DNA of 64,000 nt from an uncultured Collinsella sp. (GTDB taxonomy: Bacteria > Actinomycetota > Coriobacteriia > Coriobacteriales > Coriobacteriaceae), in contig CAUGJE010000010.1 in NCBI GenBank assembly GCA_959599915.1, forward strand, positions 1-64,000, read 5' to 3'. The translations under genes were made by a program, and so were the position numbers. Under the pieces are notes generated by a model that saw nothing but the letters and a program-made list of their open reading frames with translations, did no database searches and was not told the DNA's origin. How positions within the stretch are numbered: position 1 is the first letter of the stretch; each line of letters begins with the position of its first letter. Below are positions 14,912 through 23,024 of this stretch, in pieces.

Positions 14912-17212
14912 CTACTTGATCTTCGTCGTGCCCGGTGCCAGGTTGGGGTCGGTCTCGTTGGCCTCGGTCTGGAAGTGCTCGGTATACACGTTCTTGCCGT
15001 CGCGGAACATCTCGTAATACTGCATCTTGGCGTAATCCTCGCGCGCCTTGGTGGCGGCAGCGGCAGCGGCGTCGTCACCGGTGACGTTGGAGGAAAGCGC
15101 CCAACGCAGGCTGGCGTCCTCGTAGCCCACGGAGTTGATGGCGGGCAGCGACTCGCGCAGCGTCATGTGCGCTTTCTGGTAGTCGGTCAGCGGGGCGCCG
15201 ATCAGCTGCATGAGCTGCGTGGACAGGTAGTTGGTGGACAGGTCGTCGACCTCGCTCGTCTGGTCGCAGCCGGCAACGTCGTAGTTAGCCCAGATGATGT
15301 AGTCGGTCTGCCACAGGCGCTCCTGATGCGTAGCGTCGTCCTCGCCGGTAAACCACTTGTCATTGAACTTGGACGGGAAGAACGGCTGGTGGTCGCCCCA
15401 GAACACCACGACCACCTTGCGGTCGAGCTTGCTCAAGGCGTTAAGGAAGTAGCGCAGCGCCTGATCGGACTGCTCGATGCACGAGACATACTCGTCGACA
15501 TCGGAGAGCGTGCCGTCTTCGACGGTCTTGGCGTCCAGGTCGGTCGTGTCGATGTTCAGGTGCATCTGCTTGTCGACCGGCAGCAGGCCCGTGTCGTAGC
15601 CCGAGTGGTTCTGCATGGTCACGTCGAAGATAAACTGCGGATCGGCGTTCTGATCGAGCAGCTCCAGAATCATGTCGTAGGTAGCCTGGTCGGTCACCAT
15701 GCCGCGCAGGGTGTCGGCTCCCTGGAAATCGTTGATGGACAGGAACTTGTCAAAGCCAAAGTCCTTATAGACGTTCTCGCGGTTCCAGTTGGTGGCGTGG
15801 TTGGGGTGCATGGCCGTGGTGGAATATCCGAGCGACTTGAACTGCTCTGCCAGGTTCCCGGTCGTCTCCATGTTGTAGATGGTGTAGGGGTACACGCCCG
15901 AACCCAGGTTGGCCATGGAGTTGCCGGTCATAAACTCAAACTCGGTATTGGCCGTGCCGCCGCCGTAGGCGCTCACATAGAGCTTGCCGCGGCTGAGACA
16001 GTTGGACAGGTTCTTAAAGTACTGCGGGCCCTCGTAGCCGGCGCGCATGTTCTGATAGATTGACAGGTCCGAGAAGGTCTCGTTCATGATGGCGATGACC
16101 GTGGGCTTCTCGCTGTCGAACTGCTCCTGGGCGGCGGCGCGCTCGTCACTCTTGGCGGCATCGGACTTGTCGTAGGCCTTGGCGTACTTTTTGAGCGTGG
16201 CCTTGGCGTCGTCGACGGAGTAGTCGGCGGGTTTGGGCGGCTTGATGGACTGTGCTGCACTAATAAAGGCAGGTAGATAGCCCTCGCGCCAGTAGCTCTC
16301 GAGCGGGCGCCAGGTGTAGACGGTGATGCCGAGGGTGTTGTAGTAGTCGATGAGCGTGACGTGCGCGGTCACGCCGCCCAGGCACAGCACGGCCACGAGC
16401 AGGTTGGTGAGCAGCATGCGCTTGGCGCTGGCCGCGCCCTTCTGGCGATGCGGCGCCACCAGGCCGGCGTACTCGCATAGCAGCATGGCGATGGCGGTAA
16501 AGCCCATGGACAGCACGCAGAACAGCGAGATGGAGAAGGTGTAGCCGTTGCCGGCGACCGCGGCGGCGGTGGAGATGGCCGAAAGGTCGCCCGGCTGGAT
16601 GGGCATGGATTTAAACGTGATGACGAAGAACTCGGCAATGCCCAGGACAAAGAGGGCAAAGGCCAGGACCGCGGGAGCTGCACCGTGGCGCTGGAATAGG
16701 AAGAACAAGCCAGTCATGAGTGTGGCGATGATGGCCCACTCGAGCAGGATGCACAGGGGGTAGACCCAGGTAAAGTCGTGGTTGGACGAGACCTCCATGC
16801 CCAGCAGCGCAAAGACGCCGGCGAGCAGCAGGCACAGGACGGCGGCGACGAGCGGTTTGCCCACAAAGGCGCCGCGCAGGCGGGCGAGCTTGCCGGTGGG
16901 GGCGGGGGCGTCGGGCTCGGCGAACGCAAAGACGCGCGGGGCGATGCGGTCGCGGGCGATGCTGGCCCAAGCGCATCCGGTGAGGATGGCGTTGGTCAGG
17001 ATGAGCATCACAAAGGCGAGCGGCTCGTTTTGGGCGACGAGGCCAATGGCACCCCAAATGGTCAAAAAGAGCTGGAACAGGCCGAAGGCGACGCTCCACC
17101 CAAGAGCGCTTTTGGCAACGGTGCCCGACTGAGCGCGAATGGCCTTGGCCTCGCGCAAGACAAGGTAGACGGTCGCCGCAAGACCGACGAGCGAGATGGC
17201 GGCAGCGAACAT
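14912..17212 (-). CDS. LTA synthase family phosphoglycerol transferase
   Basis: This is a 766-residue membrane enzyme of the LtaS/alkaline-phosphatase superfamily, which polymerises or transfers glycerol-phosphate onto cell-surface polymers. The N-terminal half has about ten hydrophobic segments. An extracellular sulfatase-type domain begins near residue 370 (PTVIAIMNETFSDLS). The probable nucleophile is Thr near 427 in NTEFEFMTGNS, followed by metal-site motifs WNRENVYKDFGFD, MQNHSGYD and FWGDHQPFFP. ATG 17212 has AGGAG seven bases upstream; an in-frame GTG at 17227 lies before that site. The product could be a lipoteichoic-acid-like polymer or a glycolipid modification. Confidence 0.85.
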   Translation of the reverse strand: MFAAAISLVGLAATVYLVLREAKAIRAQSGTVAKSALGWSVAFGLFQLFLTIWGAIGLVAQNEPLAFVMLILTNAILTGCAWASIARDRIAPRVFAFAEPDAPAPTGKLARLRGAFVGKPLVAAVLCLLLAGVFALLGMEVSSNHDFTWVYPLCILLEWAIIATLMTGLFFLFQRHGAAPAVLAFALFVLGIAEFFVITFKSMPIQPGDLSAISTAAAVAGNGYTFSISLFCVLSMGFTAIAMLLCEYAGLVAPHRQKGAASAKRMLLTNLLVAVLCLGGVTAHVTLIDYYNTLGITVYTWRPLESYWREGYLPAFISAAQSIKPPKPADYSVDDAKATLKKYAKAYDKSDAAKSDERAAAQEQFDSEKPTVIAIMNETFSDLSIYQNMRAGYEGPQYFKNLSNCLSRGKLYVSAYGGGTANTEFEFMTGNSMANLGSGVYPYTIYNMETTGNLAEQFKSLGYSTTAMHPNHATNWNRENVYKDFGFDKFLSINDFQGADTLRGMVTDQATYDMILELLDQNADPQFIFDVTMQNHSGYDTGLLPVDKQMHLNIDTTDLDAKTVEDGTLSDVDEYVSCIEQSDQALRYFLNALSKLDRKVVVVFWGDHQPFFPSKFNDKWFTGEDDATHQERLWQTDYIIWANYDVAGCDQTSEVDDLSTNYLSTQLMQLIGAPLTDYQKAHMTLRESLPAINSVGYEDASLRWALSSNVTGDDAAAAAATKAREDYAKMQYYEMFRDGKNVYTEHFQTEANETDPNLAPGTTKIK

Positions 17213-17425
17213 GCTGAGACTCCTCACAAACTAAAACCTACGAAAGCGGGGATTTACCCGATTGTTACCAAGATATGCGCAGCAATTGGTGGCTGCGCAC
17301 AACAACCAGCCATATTAACGCGCGCGTGTGGCGGTGTGGCGCAATGTAGTGGCGACCTGCGCGATAATGGACGGGAATTACACGGAAACGTAAAGGCTTC
17401 TTAAAGAAATGGCGAGGGTAGGGCG

Positions 17426-18298
17426 ATGAGCGAGCAGGTTTGCAAGGCGGACATGGGCGGCGGCGGAGCTGCGGGCGTGGATATGTACGGCTATCCGGTC
17501 GAGACTACGGGCAATGCGGTACTGGACATCTTGGAGCATCGCTCGTCTACGCGTGCCTTCGCGCGTGATGACGACGACCGTCCCGTAGCGGTGACCGACG
17601 AGCAGCGGGCGGCGATCCTGCATGCGGCGAGTCGCGCGCCGTCGGCGGGTGCCATGATGATGTATTCCATCGTGAGCATTCGCGAGCAGGCTACGCTGGA
17701 TCGTCTGGCCGACCTGTGCGACCATCAGCCCATGATCGCCAAGGCGCCCTGGGCACTTATATTTGTGGTCGATTATGCCAAGTGGATCGATCTGTTTGAG
17801 CATGTGGGTTGCTTTGAGCCCGAGTTTGTCGAGCGCACGGGCAAGTCGCCCCGTCGTGCGCCGGGCCTGGGCGACTTTGCCATCGCGGCCCAGGACGCCG
17901 TGATCGCTGCGCAAAACGCCGTGGTTGCCGCCGAGGCCTTGGGGCTGGGGAGCTGCTACATCGGTGATATCGTCGAGAACGCCGAGGAAGTCGCCGCGCT
18001 GCTGGACTTGCCTCCCTATACCATGCCGCTGTCGATGCTCATCATCGGCACGCCCCGCAAAGAGCGCCCGGCAATCGCGCATCCCGTGGTGAACCTGGTG
18101 CACGAGGAGCACTACCGCCGCGCCGACGCCGAGACGATGGATGCGCAGGTGGCCGAGATGGACGCGATGTTTCGCCCGCATGCCCGCGAGGTGGGCGAGC
18201 GCGTGATGGATATCTACACCCGCAAGCACACGAGCCCCTTTATGGCCGAGATGAGCCGCTCCATGGAGTGGTGGTTCAAAAACTGGCTCGGAAAATGA
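17426..18298 (+). CDS. Nitroreductase family flavoprotein
   Basis: This is a 290-residue FMN-dependent oxidoreductase of the nitroreductase superfamily. The early motif EHRSSTRAFA is the typical phosphate-binding start of the fold, followed by ASRAPSAGAMMMYSIV, and by AAEALGLGSCYIGDIV and LIIGTPRKERP in the second half. These bind FMN and NAD(P)H in relatives. About 30 extra residues (Gly-rich MGGGGAAG) precede the fold. The gene is divergent from the LTA-synthase gene and ends in a GACAAAGG palindrome that probably terminates it. The natural substrate is unknown. Confidence 0.85.
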   Translation: MSEQVCKADMGGGGAAGVDMYGYPVETTGNAVLDILEHRSSTRAFARDDDDRPVAVTDEQRAAILHAASRAPSAGAMMMYSIVSIREQATLDRLADLCDHQPMIAKAPWALIFVVDYAKWIDLFEHVGCFEPEFVERTGKSPRRAPGLGDFAIAAQDAVIAAQNAVVAAEALGLGSCYIGDIVENAEEVAALLDLPPYTMPLSMLIIGTPRKERPAIAHPVVNLVHEEHYRRADAETMDAQVAEMDAMFRPHAREVGERVMDIYTRKHTSPFMAEMSRSMEWWFKNWLGK

Positions 18299-18299
18299 C

Positions 18300-18333
18300 G
18301 AATGTGACAAAGGGGCTTTCCTTTGTCACATTC
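18300..18333. terminator. GACAAAGG palindrome, copy 1
   Basis: GAATGTGACAAAGG (18300-18313) pairs with its complement at 18320-18333 around a six-base loop, directly after the nitroreductase stop. It belongs to a family of six in the window. Confidence 0.7.
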
Positions 18334-18391
18334 CATATCGCCGCGGTGGCCTAAAGGCCGCATAAATGTTTATTTAGCTGGGAAAACAGTA

Positions 18392-18420
18392 CCATTCAAC
18401 ATGGGCTGATTACATATAAT
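18392..18420 (+). promoter_or_regulatory. Candidate kup promoter
   Basis: A perfect -10 box TATAAT (18415-18420) lies 35 bases before the kup ATG. The region 17 bases upstream (CCATTC) is a poor -35, which would fit dependence on an activator such as KdpE. That link is inference. Confidence 0.4.
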
Positions 18421-18455
18421 CCCGTCGAACGTTAAAATTGGGAGGAAACCGGCTT

Positions 18456-20483
18456 ATGGAACAAAAGGCAAAGGAAGTAGCCTCGCACGCTGCGATTCCT
18501 GTGAGCATCTCGGCGATGCTCGTCACGCTGGGCGTGGTGTATGGCGATATCGGCACCAGCCCCATGTATGTAACCAAGGCGCTCGTTGCCGGCAACGGCG
18601 GCATCGGAAGCGTCACGCAGGAGTTCGTGCTCGGCGCGCTCTCCCTTGTCGTGTGGACGGTCACGCTGCTGACGACCGTCAAGTACGTGCTGATCTCGCT
18701 GCGCGCCGACAACCACGGCGAGGGCGGCATCTTTGCCCTGTACAGCTTGGTCAAGCGCTGCGGCAAGTGGCTCATCATCCCCGCCATGCTGGGCGGCGCG
18801 GCGCTCCTCGCCGACGGCATCCTGACGCCTGCCGTTACCGTCACCACGGCCATCGAGGGCCTGCGCACCATCCCGGCGGTCCATGCCGTGCTCGGTGACG
18901 ACCAGGGTCGTGTCGTCGCCATCACGCTTGCCATCATCATCGCGCTCTTCTTGGTGCAGCGCATCGGCACGGCCAAGATCGGTCACGCCTTCGGCCCCAT
19001 CATGACGCTGTGGTTTTTGTTCCTGGGCGGCACGGGCCTGTTCTTTGTCTGCCAGTATCCCGCGGTGCTGCTGTGCCTCAACCCGTTGCGTGGCATCGCT
19101 TTTCTGCTGAGCCCCAACAACCATGCGGGCATCATGATTTTGGGCAGCTGCTTCCTCGCTACCACCGGTGCCGAGGCGCTCTATTCCGACATGGGCCATG
19201 TGGGCCGCGGCAACATCTATGCCACCTGGCCGTTCGTTAAGTGCTGCCTGCTGCTGTCCTACATGGGCCAGGGCGCGTGGCTTATCAACAACGCCGGCAA
19301 CCCGGAGCTCATGGGTATCGCCGACCTCAACCCCTTCTACCAGATGCTCGCCCCGGGTCTGCGCCCCTTTGCCGTCGGCCTTTCCACCGTCGCGGCCATC
19401 ATCGCCTCGCAGGCGCTCATCACCGGCGCATTCTCGCTGGTGTCCGAGGCCAGCCGCCTGGACCTCATGCCGCATATGCAGGTCTTCTATCCTGCCGAGA
19501 CCAAGGGCCAGCTCTACATCCCCATGGTCAACAACGTCATGCTCGTGGGCTGCGTCGTCGTGGTGCTGCTGTTCCAGAACTCGGCGCACATGGAGGCCGC
19601 GTACGGCCTGGCCATTACCCTGACCATGATGTGCACGACAATGCTGCTCTTCTTCTATCTGCACGTGGAGCGCAATCTCAAGGTCGCGCCGTGGATCTTT
19701 GCCGCCTTCTTCCTTTTGCTCGAGGGCTTCTTCTTTGTGAGCTCGCTCACCAAGTTCTTCCACGGTGGCTACTTCACCATCCTCATGGCTGCACTCATCA
19801 TGGGCATTATGGTGTGCTGGTACAACGGCACGGCGGTCGAGCAACGTCAGTTTACGCTGCTGCCGCTGCGCAGCTATCTGCCGCAGCTCAAACGCCTGCG
19901 CGACGACGACCGCTACGAGCTCATGAGCGACAACATCGTGTACCTGACCAAGGACACCAACACCGACTATATCGACCGCGATATCGTCTACTCGATTTTG
20001 GATAAGCACCCCAAGCGCGCTCGCGCCTGGTGGTTCGTGAATGTCGAGACCATGGAGGAGCCGCATACCTTTGCCTACTCGGTCGAGACGTTCGGCACCG
20101 ACTACGTATTCCGCGTGCATCTGTACCTGGGCTATAAGATCAACCAGCGCGTCAATGCTTACCTGCGCCAGGTTGTTCAGGACCTGGCTGCCAGCGGCGA
20201 GCTGCCGGCGCAGACGCACGATTACTCGGTCTACAAGGATCCGGGCAACATCGGTACGTTTAAGTTCGTCATGATCCGCAAGCTGCTGGCGCCCGAAAGC
20301 GACGTGGAGCCCAGCGAGCGTACGGCCATCACGCTCAAGTACATCATCCGCCGCGCCGCCGGCACGCCTGCGCGCTGGTACGGCCTGGAGAACTCCAACG
20401 TGAGCTTTGAGTACGTGCCGCTGTTCACCAAGTTTAAGGCCGTGAGCAAGATGCAGCGCCTGGCTCCCGACGAGCGCCCGTAG
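18456..20483 (+). CDS. kup: KUP potassium uptake transporter
   Basis: This is a 675-residue K+/H+ symporter of the KUP/HAK/KT family in the cytoplasmic membrane. The family signature VVYGDIGTSPMYV is present near residue 30, and about twelve hydrophobic segments follow to about residue 460. The cytosolic C-terminal domain contains YLTKDTNTDYIDRDIVYSI. ATG 18456 has GGGAGG upstream; an in-frame TTG at 18438 would overlap that ribosome site. A KdpD-like kinase and KdpE follow after a hairpin, whereas kdpFABC is absent, which suggests that the two-component pair controls this transporter. Confidence 0.93.
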   Translation: MEQKAKEVASHAAIPVSISAMLVTLGVVYGDIGTSPMYVTKALVAGNGGIGSVTQEFVLGALSLVVWTVTLLTTVKYVLISLRADNHGEGGIFALYSLVKRCGKWLIIPAMLGGAALLADGILTPAVTVTTAIEGLRTIPAVHAVLGDDQGRVVAITLAIIIALFLVQRIGTAKIGHAFGPIMTLWFLFLGGTGLFFVCQYPAVLLCLNPLRGIAFLLSPNNHAGIMILGSCFLATTGAEALYSDMGHVGRGNIYATWPFVKCCLLLSYMGQGAWLINNAGNPELMGIADLNPFYQMLAPGLRPFAVGLSTVAAIIASQALITGAFSLVSEASRLDLMPHMQVFYPAETKGQLYIPMVNNVMLVGCVVVVLLFQNSAHMEAAYGLAITLTMMCTTMLLFFYLHVERNLKVAPWIFAAFFLLLEGFFFVSSLTKFFHGGYFTILMAALIMGIMVCWYNGTAVEQRQFTLLPLRSYLPQLKRLRDDDRYELMSDNIVYLTKDTNTDYIDRDIVYSILDKHPKRARAWWFVNVETMEEPHTFAYSVETFGTDYVFRVHLYLGYKINQRVNAYLRQVVQDLAASGELPAQTHDYSVYKDPGNIGTFKFVMIRKLLAPESDVEPSERTAITLKYIIRRAAGTPARWYGLENSNVSFEYVPLFTKFKAVSKMQRLAPDERP

Positions 20484-20520
20484 ACTGCAAGGCTATACAC
20501 TTGGAACCACCACAAGGGGA

Positions 20521-20560
20521 AACCACCACAAAGGTGCCTGTCCCCTTTGTGGTGGTTTTT
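20521..20560 (+). terminator. Terminator between kup and the KdpD-like gene
   Basis: The 14-bp arms AACCACCACAAAGG (20521-20534) and 20544-20557 enclose a loop, with T residues after. The loop has the GTGCCTGTCC motif common in REP-like elements. Confidence 0.75.
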
Positions 20561-20586
20561 GTTTTTGAGAGAGGGGCGGGGCGCTG

Positions 20587-22212
20587 ATGGACGTCCATGC
20601 GGACGGCGATATTGCCGAGAACTTTTGGTGGCGGCGCACAACGCTGACGCGTCGCAGCCCTCTGTATGACGCCTGCGTATCGGCGGGGCTGCTGGCCGCG
20701 GCGACGATTGTGGGTGCGCTGCTCGACCATCCGGGACTCGCGCCGAGCATCATGATCGTCTATGTGTTCGCCGTGCAGCTGTGCGCATTCTTTACCTGGA
20801 GCCGCCTGTATTGCCTGCTGAGCTCGGCTGCTGCCGTGGCGCTCTACAACTATTTGTTTGTCGACCCGCGCTACTCGTTGTCGCTCATCGACCGCGTCTA
20901 TCCCGGCATGTTCTTTATCATGTTTGTGGTCTCGCTCGTGTCGAGCTCGATTGCGTTGGCCCTGCGCCGCGCCTTGGCGCAGGCCGCCGCCAGCGACCGC
21001 CGCACGCAGATGGTGCTCGAGACCAACCGCATGCTGCAGCGCTGCGCCGATAAGCAGCAGATTGTCCATGCCATGGCAACGCAGCTGGCGCGTCTTTCGG
21101 GCTGTCCTGTCGTGTGGTACAGCGCCGACGCCGAGGGCGATGACCTGCTGCCGCGTGCGACATACACGGCCGTGGGCGATGCCGCGCCGGTGCACGAACT
21201 GGCGCCGCAGATGCCGCCGCGGCTCTCGGCGTCCGCCTATGTGGGAACGCCGCTCGATGCCACCTACGGCGGCTCGGCGTTCTACGGCATCTACCTGACC
21301 GTGCGCTCGGGCGACACCATGGTGCGCGCGGGCGATCCCGCCTCGGTGGTGGGCGTGCTGGCTATCGTTGCCGAGCCCGACGTGCTGACGCACGAGGAGC
21401 GGACACTTGCCGATGCCATAGTGAGCGAAGGCGAGCTGGCACTCGATCGCGCCCGCGCCATGGAGGCCCGCGAGGAGGCGGCGGTGCTTGCCAAAAATGA
21501 GCAGCTGCGCGCCAATCTGCTGCGCTCCATCTCGCACGATCTGCGCACGCCGCTTACCAGTATTTCGGGTAATGCCGACGTGCTGCTCGATCAGGGTTCG
21601 ACCGGCACCGCGGTGCTCGATGCCCAGACGCGCCGCGGCCTGCTGCTATCCATTCGCTCGGATGCGCTGTGGCTCAACGCCACCGTCGAGAACCTGCTCG
21701 CCATCACCAAACTCGAGGGCGGCGGCATGCATCTGTCGACCACGCTCGAGCTTATGGACGATATCGTCGAGGAGGCGCTGCGCCATGTTAATCCGGCCGT
21801 GCGCGAGCACGACCTTAAGGTGGTGGCGAGCGATGAGCCGGCGCTCGTCAATGTCGATGCGCGCCTGATGGTGCAGCTGGTGGTAAACCTGGTGAACAAT
21901 GCCATTACCTACACGCCCGCAGGCTCGCATATCGTGATCTCGATTGACGCCGGCGATGGACGCGTGGCGTGCTCGGTGGCCGATGACGGCCCGGGCATTG
22001 CTCCCGAGGACCGCGAGCGTATCTTTGAGTCGTTCTACACCGCCAACCATGGTTTGGCCGATAGCCGACGCAGTGTGGGCCTGGGGCTTTCGCTTTGCCG
22101 CTCCATTGCGCTGGCGCATGGCGGTAGCATAGAGGTTGCCGCGGCGGACCCGCACGGCTCGGTCTTTACGATCGAGCTTCCCGCCGCCGACGTTTCGTTT
22201 GATAAGGAGTAG
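20587..22212 (+). CDS. kdpD: KdpD-like sensor histidine kinase lacking the KdpD N-terminal domain
   Basis: This is a 541-residue membrane histidine kinase. Three or four membrane segments (about residues 28-125; DUF4118-type, with ALYNYLFVDPRYS as in KdpD) precede a GAF-like region and a dimerisation domain. The phosphorylated His317 lies in SHDLRTPLTS, and an ATPase domain follows with N box VVNLVNNAITYT and G boxes DDGPGIAPED and VGLGLSLC. The roughly 400-residue N-terminal KdpD/Usp region of full KdpD is absent, so cytosolic ligand sensing by that part is lost. The gene is followed after four bases by the response regulator. It is likely to sense potassium or osmotic state. Confidence 0.85.
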   Translation: MDVHADGDIAENFWWRRTTLTRRSPLYDACVSAGLLAAATIVGALLDHPGLAPSIMIVYVFAVQLCAFFTWSRLYCLLSSAAAVALYNYLFVDPRYSLSLIDRVYPGMFFIMFVVSLVSSSIALALRRALAQAAASDRRTQMVLETNRMLQRCADKQQIVHAMATQLARLSGCPVVWYSADAEGDDLLPRATYTAVGDAAPVHELAPQMPPRLSASAYVGTPLDATYGGSAFYGIYLTVRSGDTMVRAGDPASVVGVLAIVAEPDVLTHEERTLADAIVSEGELALDRARAMEAREEAAVLAKNEQLRANLLRSISHDLRTPLTSISGNADVLLDQGSTGTAVLDAQTRRGLLLSIRSDALWLNATVENLLAITKLEGGGMHLSTTLELMDDIVEEALRHVNPAVREHDLKVVASDEPALVNVDARLMVQLVVNLVNNAITYTPAGSHIVISIDAGDGRVACSVADDGPGIAPEDRERIFESFYTANHGLADSRRSVGLGLSLCRSIALAHGGSIEVAAADPHGSVFTIELPAADVSFDKE

Positions 22213-22216
22213 CGCT

Positions 22217-22930
22217 GTGCCGAACTCTGCCGTGAAACCGCTCATCTTGGTCGTTGAGGACGATCCCGCCGTCCGCAACCTTATCGTCGCCGCGCTCGAG
22301 GCGCACGGCTTGCGCCATATGGCCGTGGAGACCGCACATGCTGCCATCGCCGCCGCCTCGTCGCAGGCGCCGAGCATTGTGCTGCTCGATCTGGGCCTGC
22401 CCGATATGGACGGCGTCAAGGTGGTGGAGTCGGTGCGCACGTGGTCGGGCATGCCGATCATCGTGGTCTCGGCGCGCAGCGAGGACGCGGACAAGATCCG
22501 CGCGCTCGATGCTGGTGCCGACGACTACCTGACCAAGCCGTTTTCGGTCGAGGAACTGCTCGCGCGCATTCGCACGACGCTCAGGCGCCTTTCGTATGCG
22601 CAAACGGGCGGCGTTGCCTCCGAGGGCTCGTTCGATACCGGTGAGCTGCATATCGATTTTGATGCCGGCATTGCCATGATGGATGGCGAGGAACTGCACC
22701 TGACGCCGATCGAGTACAAGCTCCTGTGTCTGCTGGCGCACAACGCCGACAAGGTGTTGACGCACCAGTTTATCCTGCACGAGATTTGGGGCACGGCGAC
22801 CAAGAGCGACTTGGCGAGCCTGCGCGTCTTTATGGGCACGCTGCGCAAGAAGATCGAGTCCGACCCCGCGCATCCGCGCTATATCCAGACGCACGTGGGT
22901 ATTGGTTACCGATTGGTCATCCAAGGCTAG
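22217..22930 (+). CDS. kdpE: KdpE-like response regulator
   Basis: This is a 237-residue OmpR/PhoB-type regulator. The receiver domain has the acidic pair in VVEDDPA, phosphoacceptor Asp58 in LLDLGLPD, and Lys in TKPFSVEE. The C-terminal winged helix contains LTPIEYKLLCLLAHNADKV and ends THVGIGYRL, as in KdpE. The start is GTG 22217, seven bases after AAGGAG. It is transcribed with the KdpD-like kinase. The most obvious target is kup upstream. Confidence 0.88.
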   Translation: MPNSAVKPLILVVEDDPAVRNLIVAALEAHGLRHMAVETAHAAIAAASSQAPSIVLLDLGLPDMDGVKVVESVRTWSGMPIIVVSARSEDADKIRALDAGADDYLTKPFSVEELLARIRTTLRRLSYAQTGGVASEGSFDTGELHIDFDAGIAMMDGEELHLTPIEYKLLCLLAHNADKVLTHQFILHEIWGTATKSDLASLRVFMGTLRKKIESDPAHPRYIQTHVGIGYRLVIQG

Positions 22931-22955
22931 ATCGCCAACCACCATCCCAATATGA

Positions 22956-23020
22956 GTTGCGGTGAAATACGGTCTAAATTTGCCTAATTCCAGGCAAAAC
23001 GGTCCGTATTCCACAGCAAC
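22956..23020. terminator. Bidirectional hairpin between kdpE and rlmKL
   Basis: GTTGCGGTGAAATACGG (22956-22972) is nearly complementary to CCGTATTCCACAGCAAC (23004-23020), with an inner TTGCCT/AGGCAA stem. The genes converge here. Confidence 0.65.
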
Positions 23021-23024
23021 TTTG

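Noticed and set aside
14540..16063. Open frame of 507 codons on the plus strand
   Set aside because: Begins in the hairpin array and runs antisense to the LTA-synthase gene.
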